Assembly: GCA_017304505.1 (NCBI GenBank)
Contig: JAFKKQ010000068.1
Coordinates: 1-7,890 of the forward strand
DNA: 7,890 nucleotides
Source: Hyphomicrobiales bacterium
Lineage (GTDB): Bacteria; Pseudomonadota; Alphaproteobacteria; Rhizobiales; Xanthobacteraceae
Reading direction: 5' to 3'
Shown: one piece after another, positions 1 to 7,047 of the stretch
Position numbering within the stretch: position 1 is the stretch's first letter
Layout: each line of letters starts with the position of its first letter
Position numbers and translations under genes: made by a program
Notes under the pieces: model-generated
Told to the model about the DNA's origin: nothing
The model's database searches: none
Seen by the model: only the letters and a program-made list of their open reading frames with translations

Positions 1-111
1 CTTGTCCATCTGGTGGAACAAGCCGGCGTTAGGCCACAATCGTTGCAGGATCGCTAGCGCGCCATTTCCCTTTTGGCCAACTCGACGGCACGCCCGCTTT
101 GTTCGAAAACA

Positions 112-504
112 ATGGCTATGTCGACACTTGCAACCCACGTTGCGGTTGTAGACGACGACGTATCGGTGTGTAAGGCACTGACGCGGCTGTTATCGGCTTC
201 TTCCTTTGACGTTACAACCTTCAGCTCGGCTCGCGAATTCCTTAAATCTCTCAAGAGCCGCAAACCCGATTGTTTGGTCGCCGATCTCCATATGCCGGAC
301 CTCACCGGGTTCGACTTGCAGCGCCATCTGAACCGGGCTGGGATTGCGATCCCGATCATCATCATCACCGCATTTAATGAACCCGGCCTTCGTGAGCGGT
401 GTCAGTCTGCGGGCGCCATCGCGTTTCTGCTCAAGCCGTTCGATGGAACGGAGTTGCTGGATATCGTTCATACGGCCACCAAGAAGATCGAAAACCGGGT
501 ATAG
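112..504 (+). CDS. Receiver-only response regulator, FixJ/NarL-type receiver (CheY-like)
   Basis: This encodes a stand-alone phosphoacceptor (REC) domain of about 130 residues with no output domain. It probably relays phosphate from a sensor kinase or acts by protein-protein contact in the cytoplasm. Counting from the ATG at 112, the acidic pair is D14-D15-D16 in VAVVDDD, the phosphoacceptor is D58 in VADLHMPDLTG, the switch Thr is T85 in IIIITAF, and the conserved Lys is K107 in LLKPF. All the residues needed for phosphorylation are therefore present. The start is uncertain: the reading frame is open back to a TTG at 73, and there are ATGs at 112 and 118. None has a clear Shine-Dalgarno, but the REC fold begins at about residue 9, so 112 or 118 fits the family. 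No partner kinase lies in the window; it may be upstream, outside the left edge. The family call is firm; the pathway is unknown. Confidence 0.85.
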   Translation: MAMSTLATHVAVVDDDVSVCKALTRLLSASSFDVTTFSSAREFLKSLKSRKPDCLVADLHMPDLTGFDLQRHLNRAGIAIPIIIITAFNEPGLRERCQSAGAIAFLLKPFDGTELLDIVHTATKKIENRV

Positions 505-829
505 CGTTGTTGACGCGGTGGTGTGCCGTGCGCCCCCAGATGCGCCCCGCATTCTCCAATGATTGCTCCTCGCCATTGTCGAGGCGCATGTCCGTGCAGG
601 CGGCCGACTCGAACGATTGGCTCACGGGCTGCAATGGTCACTGTTCCCTCTGTGACCGTGGACTCGGCCTGATCATTCCAGAGGGTCGCTACGTGCGTTT
701 TCGGGGCCCAGGCTATTGGGCTCAGGTCCAATCGACCCCCATCGCAGCCAGTCCTATCGTTGGCCACGAAGTGGAATCGGACGGGAGGATTCTTCACTCG
801 GCAATGGCGTAGAGGAAAGGGCGAATAAC
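505..829. other. Non-coding spacer with inverted repeats, upstream of the DUF3300 gene
   Basis: No convincing gene was seen in these 325 bp. Several inverted repeats are visible: CCTCG 568-572 with CGAGG 580-584; ATGCGCC 540-546 with GGCGCAT 583-589; GGTCAC 636-641 with GTGACC 652-657; CCCTCTG 646-652 with CAGAGGG 679-685; ATTGG 715-719 with CCAAT 728-732. The third and fourth overlap so that the loop of one can pair downstream, which allows a pseudoknot or alternative hairpins. Repeats of this size are close to what chance gives in 325 bp of GC-rich DNA, so a structured leader or small RNA is only a possibility. The promoter of the downstream pair should lie here, but I could not place one. 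None of the hairpins is followed by a T-run, so no terminator for the response regulator is evident. Confidence 0.4.
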
Positions 830-2377
830 ATGCAGCTTCTTTCGAGAGCGCTCGCACTCATCGTGTGGCTCGCCGCTTCAGGCGGGGCCTTCGCGCAAAG
901 CCAGCCAACTCAGGCGCCGCCGCTCAAGTCGGAAGAACTCGACCAGCTCGTCGCGCCAATTGCGCTTTATCCGGACGCGCTCCTGGCCAATGTGTTGATG
1001 GCCTCGACCTACCCGCTCGAGGTCGTCGAGGCCAGCCGATGGGCCGACGAAAACAAGAACCTCAAAGGCGACGCGCTCAAAGCGGCGGTCGACAAGAAAA
1101 ATTGGGACGACAGCGTGAAACAGCTCGCAGCGACGCCGACCGTGCTCAGCATGATGAGCACCAAGCTCTCCTGGACGCAGAAGCTCGGCGACACCGTGTT
1201 GGCTCAGCAGCCCGACATCATGGACGCAGTCCAGCGGCTCCGCGCCAGGGCGCAGGCCAACAACAAGCTGCAAAGCACCAAGGAGCAGAAGGTCACGACC
1301 CGGACCGAGTCGAACAGGCAGGTCATTGTCATCGAGCCGACACAGCCCGAGACGGTCTATGTTCCCTACTACGATCCGGCGGTGGTCTATGGCGCTTGGC
1401 CCTATCCGGCATACCCGCCGTATTACTTTCCTCCAGCTCCAGGTTGGATCGCCGGCGGCGTGATCGCCACGGGCGTTGCATTCGGTGCGGGCATTGCCGT
1501 CGGAGTGTGGGGCGCCAACCGCGGCTGGTGGGGCGGCGGCTTCAACTGGGGCAACAACAACATCAACGTGAATCGAAACATCAACGCCAACAACTGGGTG
1601 CACAACCCCGATCATCGCCACGGCGTACGCTACAACAATCAGAACGTCGCCAATCGCTTCAATCGCGGCAATGATATTCGCAACAATGCGCAAAACCGCA
1701 TGGATTTCCGCGGGCGCGACGGCAAACAGGTCCTTAACCCGAGCAATCGGCCTGGCGCGGGCGGCGCAGGCCGGCGTCGCGATGCCGGCAATCGCGCTGC
1801 CGATCGCAAAGGCGATCGTGCTCGTTCGTCGTCGGGCAATCGCCCCGGTGCACGGGGTGGCGGCGAGCGGCGGCAGCAGGCTAGCAACCGTGGCGGTCGC
1901 AGTCGCCCCGGTAATGCTGCCCGTGGCGGTGGCGGCCGCGGCTCAGCGTTCTCGGGCGTCGGCGGTGGCGGCCGCACTGCGATGGCACAGAGCATGCGCG
2001 GTCGAGCCAGCATGGGCGGCGGCTTCCACGGCGGTGGGGGCTTCCGCGGCGCGGGTGGTGGCTTCCGTGGTGGCGGCGGTGGCTTCCGCGGCGGCGGCGG
2101 CGGCCGGCGGTCGGACATCCGCCTGAAGCACGACATTGTGCTGCTCGGCACGCTCGACAACGGTCTGGGCTTCTATCGCTTTGCCTACATCGGTAGCGAC
2201 AAAGCCTACGTCGGCGTCATGGCGCAGGAGGTGCAGTCGGTTCAGCCGGATGCCGTCACGCGCGGCTCGGATGGCTATCTGCGCGTGCGCTACGACAGGA
2301 TCGGCCTGACATTCCAGACCTACAGCCAGTGGATCCGATCCGGCGCGCACATCCCATCAACCGCTCATGCATTCTGA
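830..2377 (+). CDS. Exported DUF3300 protein with C-terminal S74-type intramolecular chaperone domain
   Basis: Envelope protein of unknown function, 515 residues. The start at 830 is preceded by AGGAAAGGG and begins a clear Sec signal peptide (hydrophobic LALIVWLAASGGAFA, likely cleavage A22-Q23); the frame is open back to 716 but that extension is not needed. Residues about 35-200 match DUF3300 (LDQLVAPIALYPDALLANVL, then YVPYYDPAVVYG). A Gly/Ala-rich hydrophobic stretch at about 205-228 resembles a glycine zipper or membrane segment. An Asn-rich segment follows, then a basic low-complexity stretch, then FRGGGGG-type repeats at about 398-425. The last 88 residues resemble peptidase S74: SDIRLKHDI starting at S428 with K433, then GFYRFAY, YVGVMAQEV and a final FQTYSQW. 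The Ser and Lys have the i/i+5 spacing of the endosialidase self-cleavage dyad. It is probably co-expressed with the DUF2950 gene 15 bp downstream. Domain calls are from recalled family sequences; function is not known. Confidence 0.92.
   Translation: MQLLSRALALIVWLAASGGAFAQSQPTQAPPLKSEELDQLVAPIALYPDALLANVLMASTYPLEVVEASRWADENKNLKGDALKAAVDKKNWDDSVKQLAATPTVLSMMSTKLSWTQKLGDTVLAQQPDIMDAVQRLRARAQANNKLQSTKEQKVTTRTESNRQVIVIEPTQPETVYVPYYDPAVVYGAWPYPAYPPYYFPPAPGWIAGGVIATGVAFGAGIAVGVWGANRGWWGGGFNWGNNNINVNRNINANNWVHNPDHRHGVRYNNQNVANRFNRGNDIRNNAQNRMDFRGRDGKQVLNPSNRPGAGGAGRRRDAGNRAADRKGDRARSSSGNRPGARGGGERRQQASNRGGRSRPGNAARGGGGRGSAFSGVGGGGRTAMAQSMRGRASMGGGFHGGGGFRGAGGGFRGGGGGFRGGGGGRRSDIRLKHDIVLLGTLDNGLGFYRFAYIGSDKAYVGVMAQEVQSVQPDAVTRGSDGYLRVRYDRIGLTFQTYSQWIRSGAHIPSTAHAF
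2021..2107 (+). repeat. Short tandem GGCTTCC-based repeats encoding Phe-Arg-Gly-rich units
   Basis: GGCTTCC begins at 2021, 2039, 2060 and 2081 (periods 18, 21 and 21 bp), separated by GGC/GGT runs. They encode FHGGGG, FRGAGGG and two FRGGGGG units immediately before the S74-like domain. The 21 bp period makes this stretch prone to in-frame expansion or contraction. It probably acts as a flexible linker between the envelope part of the protein and the terminal domain. Confidence 0.8.
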
Positions 2378-2392
2378 GGAACGGAGGCTTCC

Positions 2393-3337
2393 ATGACCAC
2401 GATCTGCAAATGGACCGGCGCGCTCCGTCTCAGTGCGGCGGCGGCGATCGTGATGACAGGCTTGCTGGCGGTGCCTGAAGCGCGCGCTCAGCAGACTTTC
2501 AAGAGTGCGGAATCGGCGGCCGACGCGCTCGTGACGGCTGCCCGTGCCGGCAATCGCCAGCAGGTGATCGCCGTGCTCGGGCCGGGTTCCGCAGAACTCG
2601 CCTCGTCGGGCGATCCGGTGCAGGACGAGGAGACGCGCAAGGAGTTCGTCGCCGCCTATAATGCCAAGCACAGCATCAAGCACGAGGATGGCAAGCCGGC
2701 AACGCTGGTCATTGGGCAAGACGACTTTCCCTTCCCGATCCCTCTCGTCGAAAAGAACGGCTCATGGTCGTTCGACACCAAGGCTGGCCGCGAAGAGATT
2801 CTTGCCCGCCGGATCGGCCGGAACGAGCTTGCAGCAATCCAGATCGCTCTCGCGTTCTACGATGCCGAGAACGAGTATGCGGACATGATGCCCAAGATGG
2901 ATGGCATGTCGGTGTACGCGCAACGCATCGTCAGCCAGCCGGGCAAGAAGGACGGCCTCTATTGGCCGGCCGCCCAGGGTGGGGTGGAAAGCCCGATCGG
3001 AGAAGCTGTCGCCGATGCCAGCCAACGCGGCTATAGGGTTGGCAAGGGCGAGCCGTATTACGGCTACCGTTTCAAGATACTGACGCGGCAGGGTCCGGCT
3101 GCGCCTGGTGGCGAGCACGATTACGTCATCGACGGGAAGATGGTCGGTGGCTTCGGCCTTGTCGCGTGGCCCGCCGAATATGGCAACTCCGGCATCGCCA
3201 CCTTCATGATCAACCATCGCGGTGACGTATACGAGAAAGACATGGGCTCCGATACGCAGGAGATCGCGTCACGCATGATCCGGTTCAATCCGGATCACAC
3301 CTGGAAGAAGGTGGTCGACACGCAAGAGGTGAGATGA
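2393..3337 (+). CDS. Exported DUF2950 family protein
   Basis: Protein of unknown function, 314 residues, predicted to be periplasmic or envelope-associated. It starts with a Sec signal peptide (Arg/Lys n-region, hydrophobic core LSAAAAIVMTGLLAV, likely cleavage after ARA, A32-Q33). The remainder matches the DUF2950 family over its full length. The most recognisable block is YYGYRFKILTRQGPAAPGG at about residues 222-240, followed by DYVIDGKMVGGFGLVAWPAEYG and FMINHRGDVYEKDMG. The start is supported by GGAGG about 6 bp upstream. The 15 bp gap to the DUF3300 stop indicates one transcript, and DUF3300/DUF2950 neighbours are known from other proteobacteria, so the two products probably work in the same envelope process. 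No catalytic motif is recognised. I saw no truncation or frameshift. Confidence 0.92.
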   Translation: MTTICKWTGALRLSAAAAIVMTGLLAVPEARAQQTFKSAESAADALVTAARAGNRQQVIAVLGPGSAELASSGDPVQDEETRKEFVAAYNAKHSIKHEDGKPATLVIGQDDFPFPIPLVEKNGSWSFDTKAGREEILARRIGRNELAAIQIALAFYDAENEYADMMPKMDGMSVYAQRIVSQPGKKDGLYWPAAQGGVESPIGEAVADASQRGYRVGKGEPYYGYRFKILTRQGPAAPGGEHDYVIDGKMVGGFGLVAWPAEYGNSGIATFMINHRGDVYEKDMGSDTQEIASRMIRFNPDHTWKKVVDTQEVR

Positions 3338-3549
3338 GTCATTGCCGCCGCTTGCGAAAGTATAGAACTGGCAAATGGTGGTGCCTTGTTCGTTCTCGAC
3401 AACGGAAGGCGTCCCTAAATGTCCTTGCACCCGGGCGCGGCAGGGTGAACGCTTTCCAAAGACGCAAACCGCCCGTGCCTCGCGTTTTCTATATGCCTGC
3501 TATGAAAAATCGAGCCAGGAAGTCTCTTTGTGTAAGTATCTGGTTTCAC
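3338..3549. other. Intergenic region between DUF2950 gene and tRNA-Arg
   Basis: No real gene is seen here. An imperfect hairpin lies 45 bp after the DUF2950 stop: GCCTTGTT 3383-3390 pairs with AAC 3401-3403 and AAGGC 3406-3410, with two bulged G. It has no following T-run, so it is a weak candidate for the end of the DUF3300-DUF2950 transcript. Small open frames running from here into the tRNA are artefacts of the antisense tRNA strand. Confidence 0.4.
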
Positions 3550-3626
<77 letters not shown>

Positions 3627-3634
3627 CTTGCGCC

Positions 3635-3663
3635 TCAATAGCCGAAGTGGCGCCGAGCGGCAA
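3635..3663 (-). promoter_or_regulatory. Possible promoter of tRNA-Arg
   Basis: Read on the - strand, TTGCCG (3663-3658) is separated by 17 bp from TATTGA (3640-3635). The -10-like element ends 8 bp before the mature tRNA 5' end, so transcription would begin almost at the tRNA. Spacing is ideal for a housekeeping sigma factor and the hexamers match the consensus partly. This is inferred from sequence only. Confidence 0.35.
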
Positions 3664-3742
3664 CGGCACCGCAACTGTTGACGACAGGATGGTGCTGAGT
3701 CGTTAACATAGCGCCAGATTTGGAACTCGACCGGAGCGCGTC

Positions 3743-4969
3743 ATGTCCCCCGCCCCCTCACACGAAAATCCGCTGCTGAAGCCCGCGGCGGTGCTCAAGG
3801 ATGCCGATTTCGACTGGCAGGACCCGCTCGGCCTGGACGGCGAACTGACCGAGGAAGAGCGCATGGTGCGCGACAGCGCCCGTGCCTTTTCTGAGGATAA
3901 GCTGATGCCGCGGGTCCAACTCGCCTGGCGTGAGGAGCGCCCTGACAAGGCGCTCCTGCCCGAAATGGGCGCGCTCGGCCTGCTCGGTCCCACGGTGCCG
4001 GAGGAATACGGCGGCGCAGGGCTGGGCTATGTCGCGTATGGGCTGATCGCACGCGAACTGGAGCGGGTCGATTCCGGTTACCGCTCGACGCTCTCGGTGC
4101 AATCGTCGCTGGTGATGCACCCGATCTACGCCTACGGCTCCGAGGCGCAGAAGAAGAAATACCTGCCCAAGCTTGCCAAGGGAGAGTTGATCGGCTGCTT
4201 CGGGCTCACCGAGCCGGATTTCGGCTCCGACCCCGGCTCGATGGTCACCCGCGCCGAGAAGGTCGCCGGAGGCTTCAGGCTGAACGGCGCCAAGATGTGG
4301 ATTTCCAACGCGCCGATCGCCGACATCGCCGTCGCCGGGGCCAAGCTCGACGGCAAGATCCGTGGTTTCATCGTCGAGCGCGGCACCAAGGGCTTCTCGA
4401 CGCCGAAGATCGAGGGCAAGCTCAGCTTGCGCACGTCGGTCACCGGCGAAATCGTGCTCGAAGACGCCGTGGTTCCGGAGGAGAATCTGCTGCCCGGTGC
4501 GTCGGGCCTCGCCGGACCGTTCGGCTGCCTCAACATGGCGCGCTACGGTATCGCCTGGGGCGTCATGGGTGCCGCCGAATTCTGCTGGCACCGCGCGCGG
4601 CAATACACGCTCGACCGCAAGCAGTTCAACCGCCCGCTTGCCGCCAATCAGCTCATTCAGAAGAAGCTTGCGGACATGCAGACCGAGATCGCGCTGGGCT
4701 TGCAAGGCGTGCTTCGCCTTGGCCGGATGCTGGAGCAGGGCAAGGCGGCGCCACCGTCGATCTCGCTGATGAAGCGCAACAACGCCGGCAAGGCGCTCGA
4801 TATCGCGCGGCTTGCGCGTGACATGCACGGTGGCAATGGCATCTCCGATGAATTCCACGTCATGCGCGTGCTGTGCAACCTTGAGACGGTCAATACTTAC
4901 GAGGGCACACACGATATCCACGCGCTCATCCTCGGCCGCGCCCAGACCGGCATCCAGGCGTTTTTCTGA
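3743..4969 (+). CDS. gcdH: Glutaryl-CoA dehydrogenase (decarboxylating)
   Basis: FAD-dependent acyl-CoA dehydrogenase, 408 residues. It oxidises and decarboxylates glutaryl-CoA to crotonyl-CoA and CO2 in lysine, tryptophan and aromatic catabolism, passing electrons to electron-transfer flavoprotein. It is unusually close to mitochondrial GCDH, with matching blocks [17 protein letters not shown] (112-129), [17 protein letters not shown] (258-274), [11 protein letters not shown] (302-312) and [18 protein letters not shown] (344-361). The catalytic base is E387 in [19 protein letters not shown]107 and R114 correspond to the active-site Glu and Arg that bind the distal carboxylate of glutaryl-CoA, which separates GcdH from other acyl-CoA dehydrogenases. 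The start is supported by GGAG at 3733-3736. It stands alone, divergent from the tRNA gene; no CoA-transferase or LysR-type regulator, which often accompany gcdH, is in view. A TTGACG at 3678 with TAACAT at 3704 has a 20 bp spacer and is not a convincing promoter. Confidence 0.96.
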   Translation: MSPAPSHENPLLKPAAVLKDADFDWQDPLGLDGELTEEERMVRDSARAFSEDKLMPRVQLAWREERPDKALLPEMGALGLLGPTVPEEYGGAGLGYVAYGLIARELERVDSGYRSTLSVQSSLVMHPIYAYGSEAQKKKYLPKLAKGELIGCFGLTEPDFGSDPGSMVTRAEKVAGGFRLNGAKMWISNAPIADIAVAGAKLDGKIRGFIVERGTKGFSTPKIEGKLSLRTSVTGEIVLEDAVVPEENLLPGASGLAGPFGCLNMARYGIAWGVMGAAEFCWHRARQYTLDRKQFNRPLAANQLIQKKLADMQTEIALGLQGVLRLGRMLEQGKAAPPSISLMKRNNAGKALDIARLARDMHGGNGISDEFHVMRVLCNLETVNTYEGTHDIHALILGRAQTGIQAFF

Positions 4970-5080
4970 AAGCGCAACGGAGAGTCCCTTGTCACAGAGG
5001 GTGGACTTGACCCGCCCCGTGATCCCCGCTTCGTTCGTCGCATAACGATGGCCGAATCACGCCTGTAAGCCAGAGATCAC
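4970..5080. other. Spacer between gcdH and argJ
   Basis: This 111 bp spacer has no gene. An inverted repeat, AGTCC 4983-4987 with GGACT 5003-5007, lies 14 bp after the gcdH stop. It has no T-run after it, so a terminator role is doubtful. Whether argJ is read from gcdH or from its own promoter cannot be told from the sequence. Confidence 0.35.
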
Positions 5081-6322
5081 ATGACCACCCTTGTTTCTCC
5101 TCTTGCCCCGAAATTCATTCCCACCATGCCTGCCATCCCAGGCGTGCGGCTCGCCACCGCTGCCGCCGGCATCAAATACAAGGGCCGCACCGACGTGCTG
5201 CTGGCGCTGTTCGATCCAGGCGCGACGGCGGCGGGCGTTTTTACCCGCTCGAAATGTCCGTCAGCTCCGGTCGAGTGGTGCCGCACCCATCTGAAGGGCG
5301 CCAAGCCGCGCGCGCTCGTGGTCAACTCCGGCAACGCCAACGCCTTCACCGGCAAGAATGGTCGGCAGGCATGTCAATTTACCGCCGAGATCGCCGCACG
5401 CGCCGCCGGATGCCGTCCGGTCGACGTGTTCCTCGCTTCGACAGGCGTGATCGGCGAGCCGCTGAAGGCTCAAGCCTTCGATGGCGTCATGGACGGCATG
5501 GTGGCTGCAGCGAAACCCGGCCTGTGGCTCGAGGCCGCCAAGGCGATCATGACGACCGACACCTTCCCCAAGGTCGCGACCGCAACCGCCAAGCTCGGCA
5601 AGGCCACGGTCACCATCAACGGCATCGCCAAGGGGGCCGGCATGATCGCGCCCGACATGGCGACGATGCTCTCTTATATTTTCACCGACGCGCCGATCGG
5701 CGCGCGCGCGCTGCAGACATTGTTGAGCGAAGGCGTCACCGACACGTTCAACGCCGTGACCATCGATGGCGACACCTCGACCTCGGATACGCTGATGGCG
5801 TTTGCGACCGGCGCCGCCGCAGATCTCGGCGCACCGCGCATCGCCAAGGCCAGCGACCCGCGGCTCAAGGCGTTCCGCGCCGCCTTCAATACCGTCCTCG
5901 CCAATCTTGCCGAACAAGTGGCGCGTGACGGCGAGGGGGCCCGCAAACTCGTCGAAATCACGGTCGAGGGCGCGACATCGAAACAATCGGCGCGGCGGAT
6001 CGCGATGTCGATTGCCAACTCGCCGCTGGTGAAGACCGCCATCGCCGGCGAGGACGCCAACTGGGGCCGTGTGGTCATGGCGGTGGGCAAGGCGGGCGAG
6101 CCGGCCGACCGCGACAAGCTTTCGATCTGGTTCAACGGCATTCGGGTGGCCCACAAGGGTACGCGCGACCCCGCCTACAAGGAGACGGTGGTGTCGAAGG
6201 CGATGAAAAGCCCGACCATCTCGCTCAAGGTCGCACTCGGCCTCGGACGCGGCGCGGACCGCGTACTGACCTGCGATCTCACCAAGGACTATGTCGCGAT
6301 CAACGGCGATTATCGTTCGTGA
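5081..6322 (+). CDS. argJ: Glutamate N-acetyltransferase / N-acetylornithine acetyltransferase (ArgJ)
   Basis: Transfers the acetyl group of N-acetylornithine to glutamate, giving ornithine and recycling N-acetylglutamate in the arginine pathway; some ArgJ enzymes also use acetyl-CoA. The product is 413 residues, the usual length. Family marks are [12 protein letters not shown] (80-91), [10 protein letters not shown] (119-128, with the oxyanion-hole Thr-Gly), [20 protein letters not shown] (184-203) and the C-terminal [10 protein letters not shown]. The precursor should self-cleave between A194 and T195, giving an alpha chain and a beta chain whose new N-terminal Thr (codon at 5663) is the nucleophile. 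NWGR near residue 327 is also typical. The start is preceded only by a weak AGAGA. Whether this enzyme is mono- or bifunctional cannot be decided from sequence. It is followed by a 110 bp spacer, so mutT is probably transcribed separately. Confidence 0.97.
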   Translation: MTTLVSPLAPKFIPTMPAIPGVRLATAAAGIKYKGRTDVLLALFDPGATAAGVFTRSKCPSAPVEWCRTHLKGAKPRALVVNSGNANAFTGKNGRQACQFTAEIAARAAGCRPVDVFLASTGVIGEPLKAQAFDGVMDGMVAAAKPGLWLEAAKAIMTTDTFPKVATATAKLGKATVTINGIAKGAGMIAPDMATMLSYIFTDAPIGARALQTLLSEGVTDTFNAVTIDGDTSTSDTLMAFATGAAADLGAPRIAKASDPRLKAFRAAFNTVLANLAEQVARDGEGARKLVEITVEGATSKQSARRIAMSIANSPLVKTAIAGEDANWGRVVMAVGKAGEPADRDKLSIWFNGIRVAHKGTRDPAYKETVVSKAMKSPTISLKVALGLGRGADRVLTCDLTKDYVAINGDYRS

Positions 6323-6336
6323 TTTGATGATAAATA

Positions 6337-6353
6337 TTGAACGGTCATTAACC
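6337..6353 (+). promoter_or_regulatory. CtrA-like box 1 upstream of mutT
   Basis: TTGA-N7-TTAACC, one base from the alphaproteobacterial CtrA full site TTAA-N7-TTAAC. It is the upstream copy of a direct repeat; with the A at 6336 the two copies agree at 14 of 18 positions. It lies 80 bp before the mutT GTG. TTAA is rare elsewhere in this GC-rich window. Assignment to CtrA is inferred from the motif. Confidence 0.5.
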
Positions 6354-6386
6354 AGGCCCGCAGTGTTGGTGGTTTCTGCGATTGCA

Positions 6387-6403
6387 TTGAACTGCTCTTA
6401 ACC
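6387..6403 (+). promoter_or_regulatory. CtrA-like box 2 upstream of mutT
   Basis: The second copy of TTGA-N7-TTAACC begins exactly 50 bp after the first, about five helical turns, on the same face and in the same orientation. It ends 29 bp before the mutT start codon, where it could overlap the -35 region. TTGAAC 6387-6392 could itself act as a -35, but the matching -10 (TCTTAC 6411-6416) is poor. Confidence 0.5.
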
Positions 6404-6432
6404 CCGCAAATCTTACCGTCGAGGTTGGGCTT

Positions 6433-6837
6433 GTGAGCTTCAAACTTGTTCTTGTTGTCGCCTGCGCTCTTGTCGATACCGATGGTCGGGTGCTGCTCAC
6501 CGAGCGGCCCGCCGGCAAGACGATGGCGGGGCTGTGGGAGTTTCCCGGCGGCAAGATCGAGGCTGGCGAGCGGCCCGAAGACACGCTGATTCGGGAGCTG
6601 AAGGAAGAACTCGGGATTGTGGTCAGGGAGCCCTGCCTGGCACCGCTGACCTTCGCGAGCCACGCCTACGCCGATTTTCACCTTCTGATGCCGCTTTATG
6701 TTTGCCGGCGCTGGGAGGGGATCGCCGCGCCGCAGGAGGGGCAACGCCTCGCCTGGGTGCGGCCGAATAAGCTTCGGGACTATAAGATGCCGCCGGCCGA
6801 CGAACCACTGGTGTCGCATCTGATGACGTTGCTGTGA
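6433..6837 (+). CDS. mutT: Nudix hydrolase, MutT-type 8-oxo-dGTP diphosphatase
   Basis: Hydrolyses oxidised nucleotides such as 8-oxo-dGTP to the monophosphate, keeping them out of DNA. The product is 134 residues, close to the usual MutT length. The Nudix box is complete: G40, E46, R54-E55-L56, E58-E59 and G61-I62 in the spacing GX5EX7REUXEEXGU; the glutamates bind the catalytic metal. WEFPGGKIEAGE just before and in the box, and the C-terminal ADEPLVSHL, are typical of MutT rather than other Nudix groups. The start is GTG at 6433, chosen because GAGG at 6421-6424 sits 8 bp ahead and the product begins directly with the first beta strand. The stop is 15 bp before the pilin gene, so the two are likely co-transcribed. 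The CtrA-like repeat pair lies immediately upstream. Confidence 0.94.
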   Translation: MSFKLVLVVACALVDTDGRVLLTERPAGKTMAGLWEFPGGKIEAGERPEDTLIRELKEELGIVVREPCLAPLTFASHAYADFHLLMPLYVCRRWEGIAAPQEGQRLAWVRPNKLRDYKMPPADEPLVSHLMTLL

Positions 6838-6852
6838 AGGAGAGGGAAAAGC

Positions 6853-7047
6853 ATGCCGCCGTTCCACATCCTCCGCGTCGAAGCCGCGCAGGCGCTCGCA
6901 CGTTTCGTTGCCGACGAACGCGGCGCAACAGCCATCGAATATGCGATGATCGCCAGCGGCGTGAGCGTGGCCATCGCCGGAGTCGTCTGGCACACGGGCG
7001 AGTCGCTGAAGACCCTGTTTTACGAGAAGCTCAAGATTACGCCCTGA
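6853..7047 (+). CDS. Flp/Fap-type type IVb prepilin
   Basis: Small pilin precursor, 64 residues. The diagnostic block is RGATAIEYAMIASG: cleavage by a TadV/CpaA-type prepilin peptidase is expected after G24, putting the conserved Glu and Tyr at +5 (E29) and +6 (Y30) of the mature protein. A hydrophobic helix follows (about 25-46), then a short polar tail of about 18 residues. The mature product would be about 40 residues, within the range of Flp pilins. A strong Shine-Dalgarno, AAGGAGAGGG (6837-6846), starts at the mutT stop codon, which fixes the ATG at 6853 and argues for co-transcription. No tad/cpa assembly genes are in the window, so this is an orphan copy relying on machinery elsewhere, or a pseudopilin-like component. 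The family call is good; a role in adhesion or surface sensing is inference. Confidence 0.87.
   Translation: MPPFHILRVEAAQALARFVADERGATAIEYAMIASGVSVAIAGVVWHTGESLKTLFYEKLKITP

Noticed and set aside
1..22. Hairpin CTTGT...ACAAG at the left edge as a terminator of an upstream gene
   Set aside because: The stem is five pairs plus two across a bulge, without a following T-run, and the upstream gene is not visible.
15..44. GGAAC at 15-19 with CGTT at 41-44, resembling an EcfG general-stress promoter
   Set aside because: The spacer is 21 bp, whereas EcfG-type promoters need about 16-17. A second GGAAC/CGTT pair at 445-468 has a 15 bp spacer and lies inside a coding region.
399..812. Open frame of 137 codons across the end of the response regulator and the following spacer, with a CNGHCSLC segment
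   Set aside because: It overlaps the regulator out of frame, has no ribosome site and no recognised domain. The Cys spacing alone is weak evidence for metal binding.
1639..2160. Long - strand Pro-rich open frame opposite the DUF3300 gene
   Set aside because: It is the complement of Gly codon repeats (GGC to GCC/CCG), giving polyproline by composition; the + strand frame has a signal peptide and recognised domains.
3678..3709. TTGACG ... TAACAT as a promoter for gcdH
   Set aside because: The spacer is 20 bp, too long for a normal sigma-70-type promoter, and no shifted -10 gives a better match.
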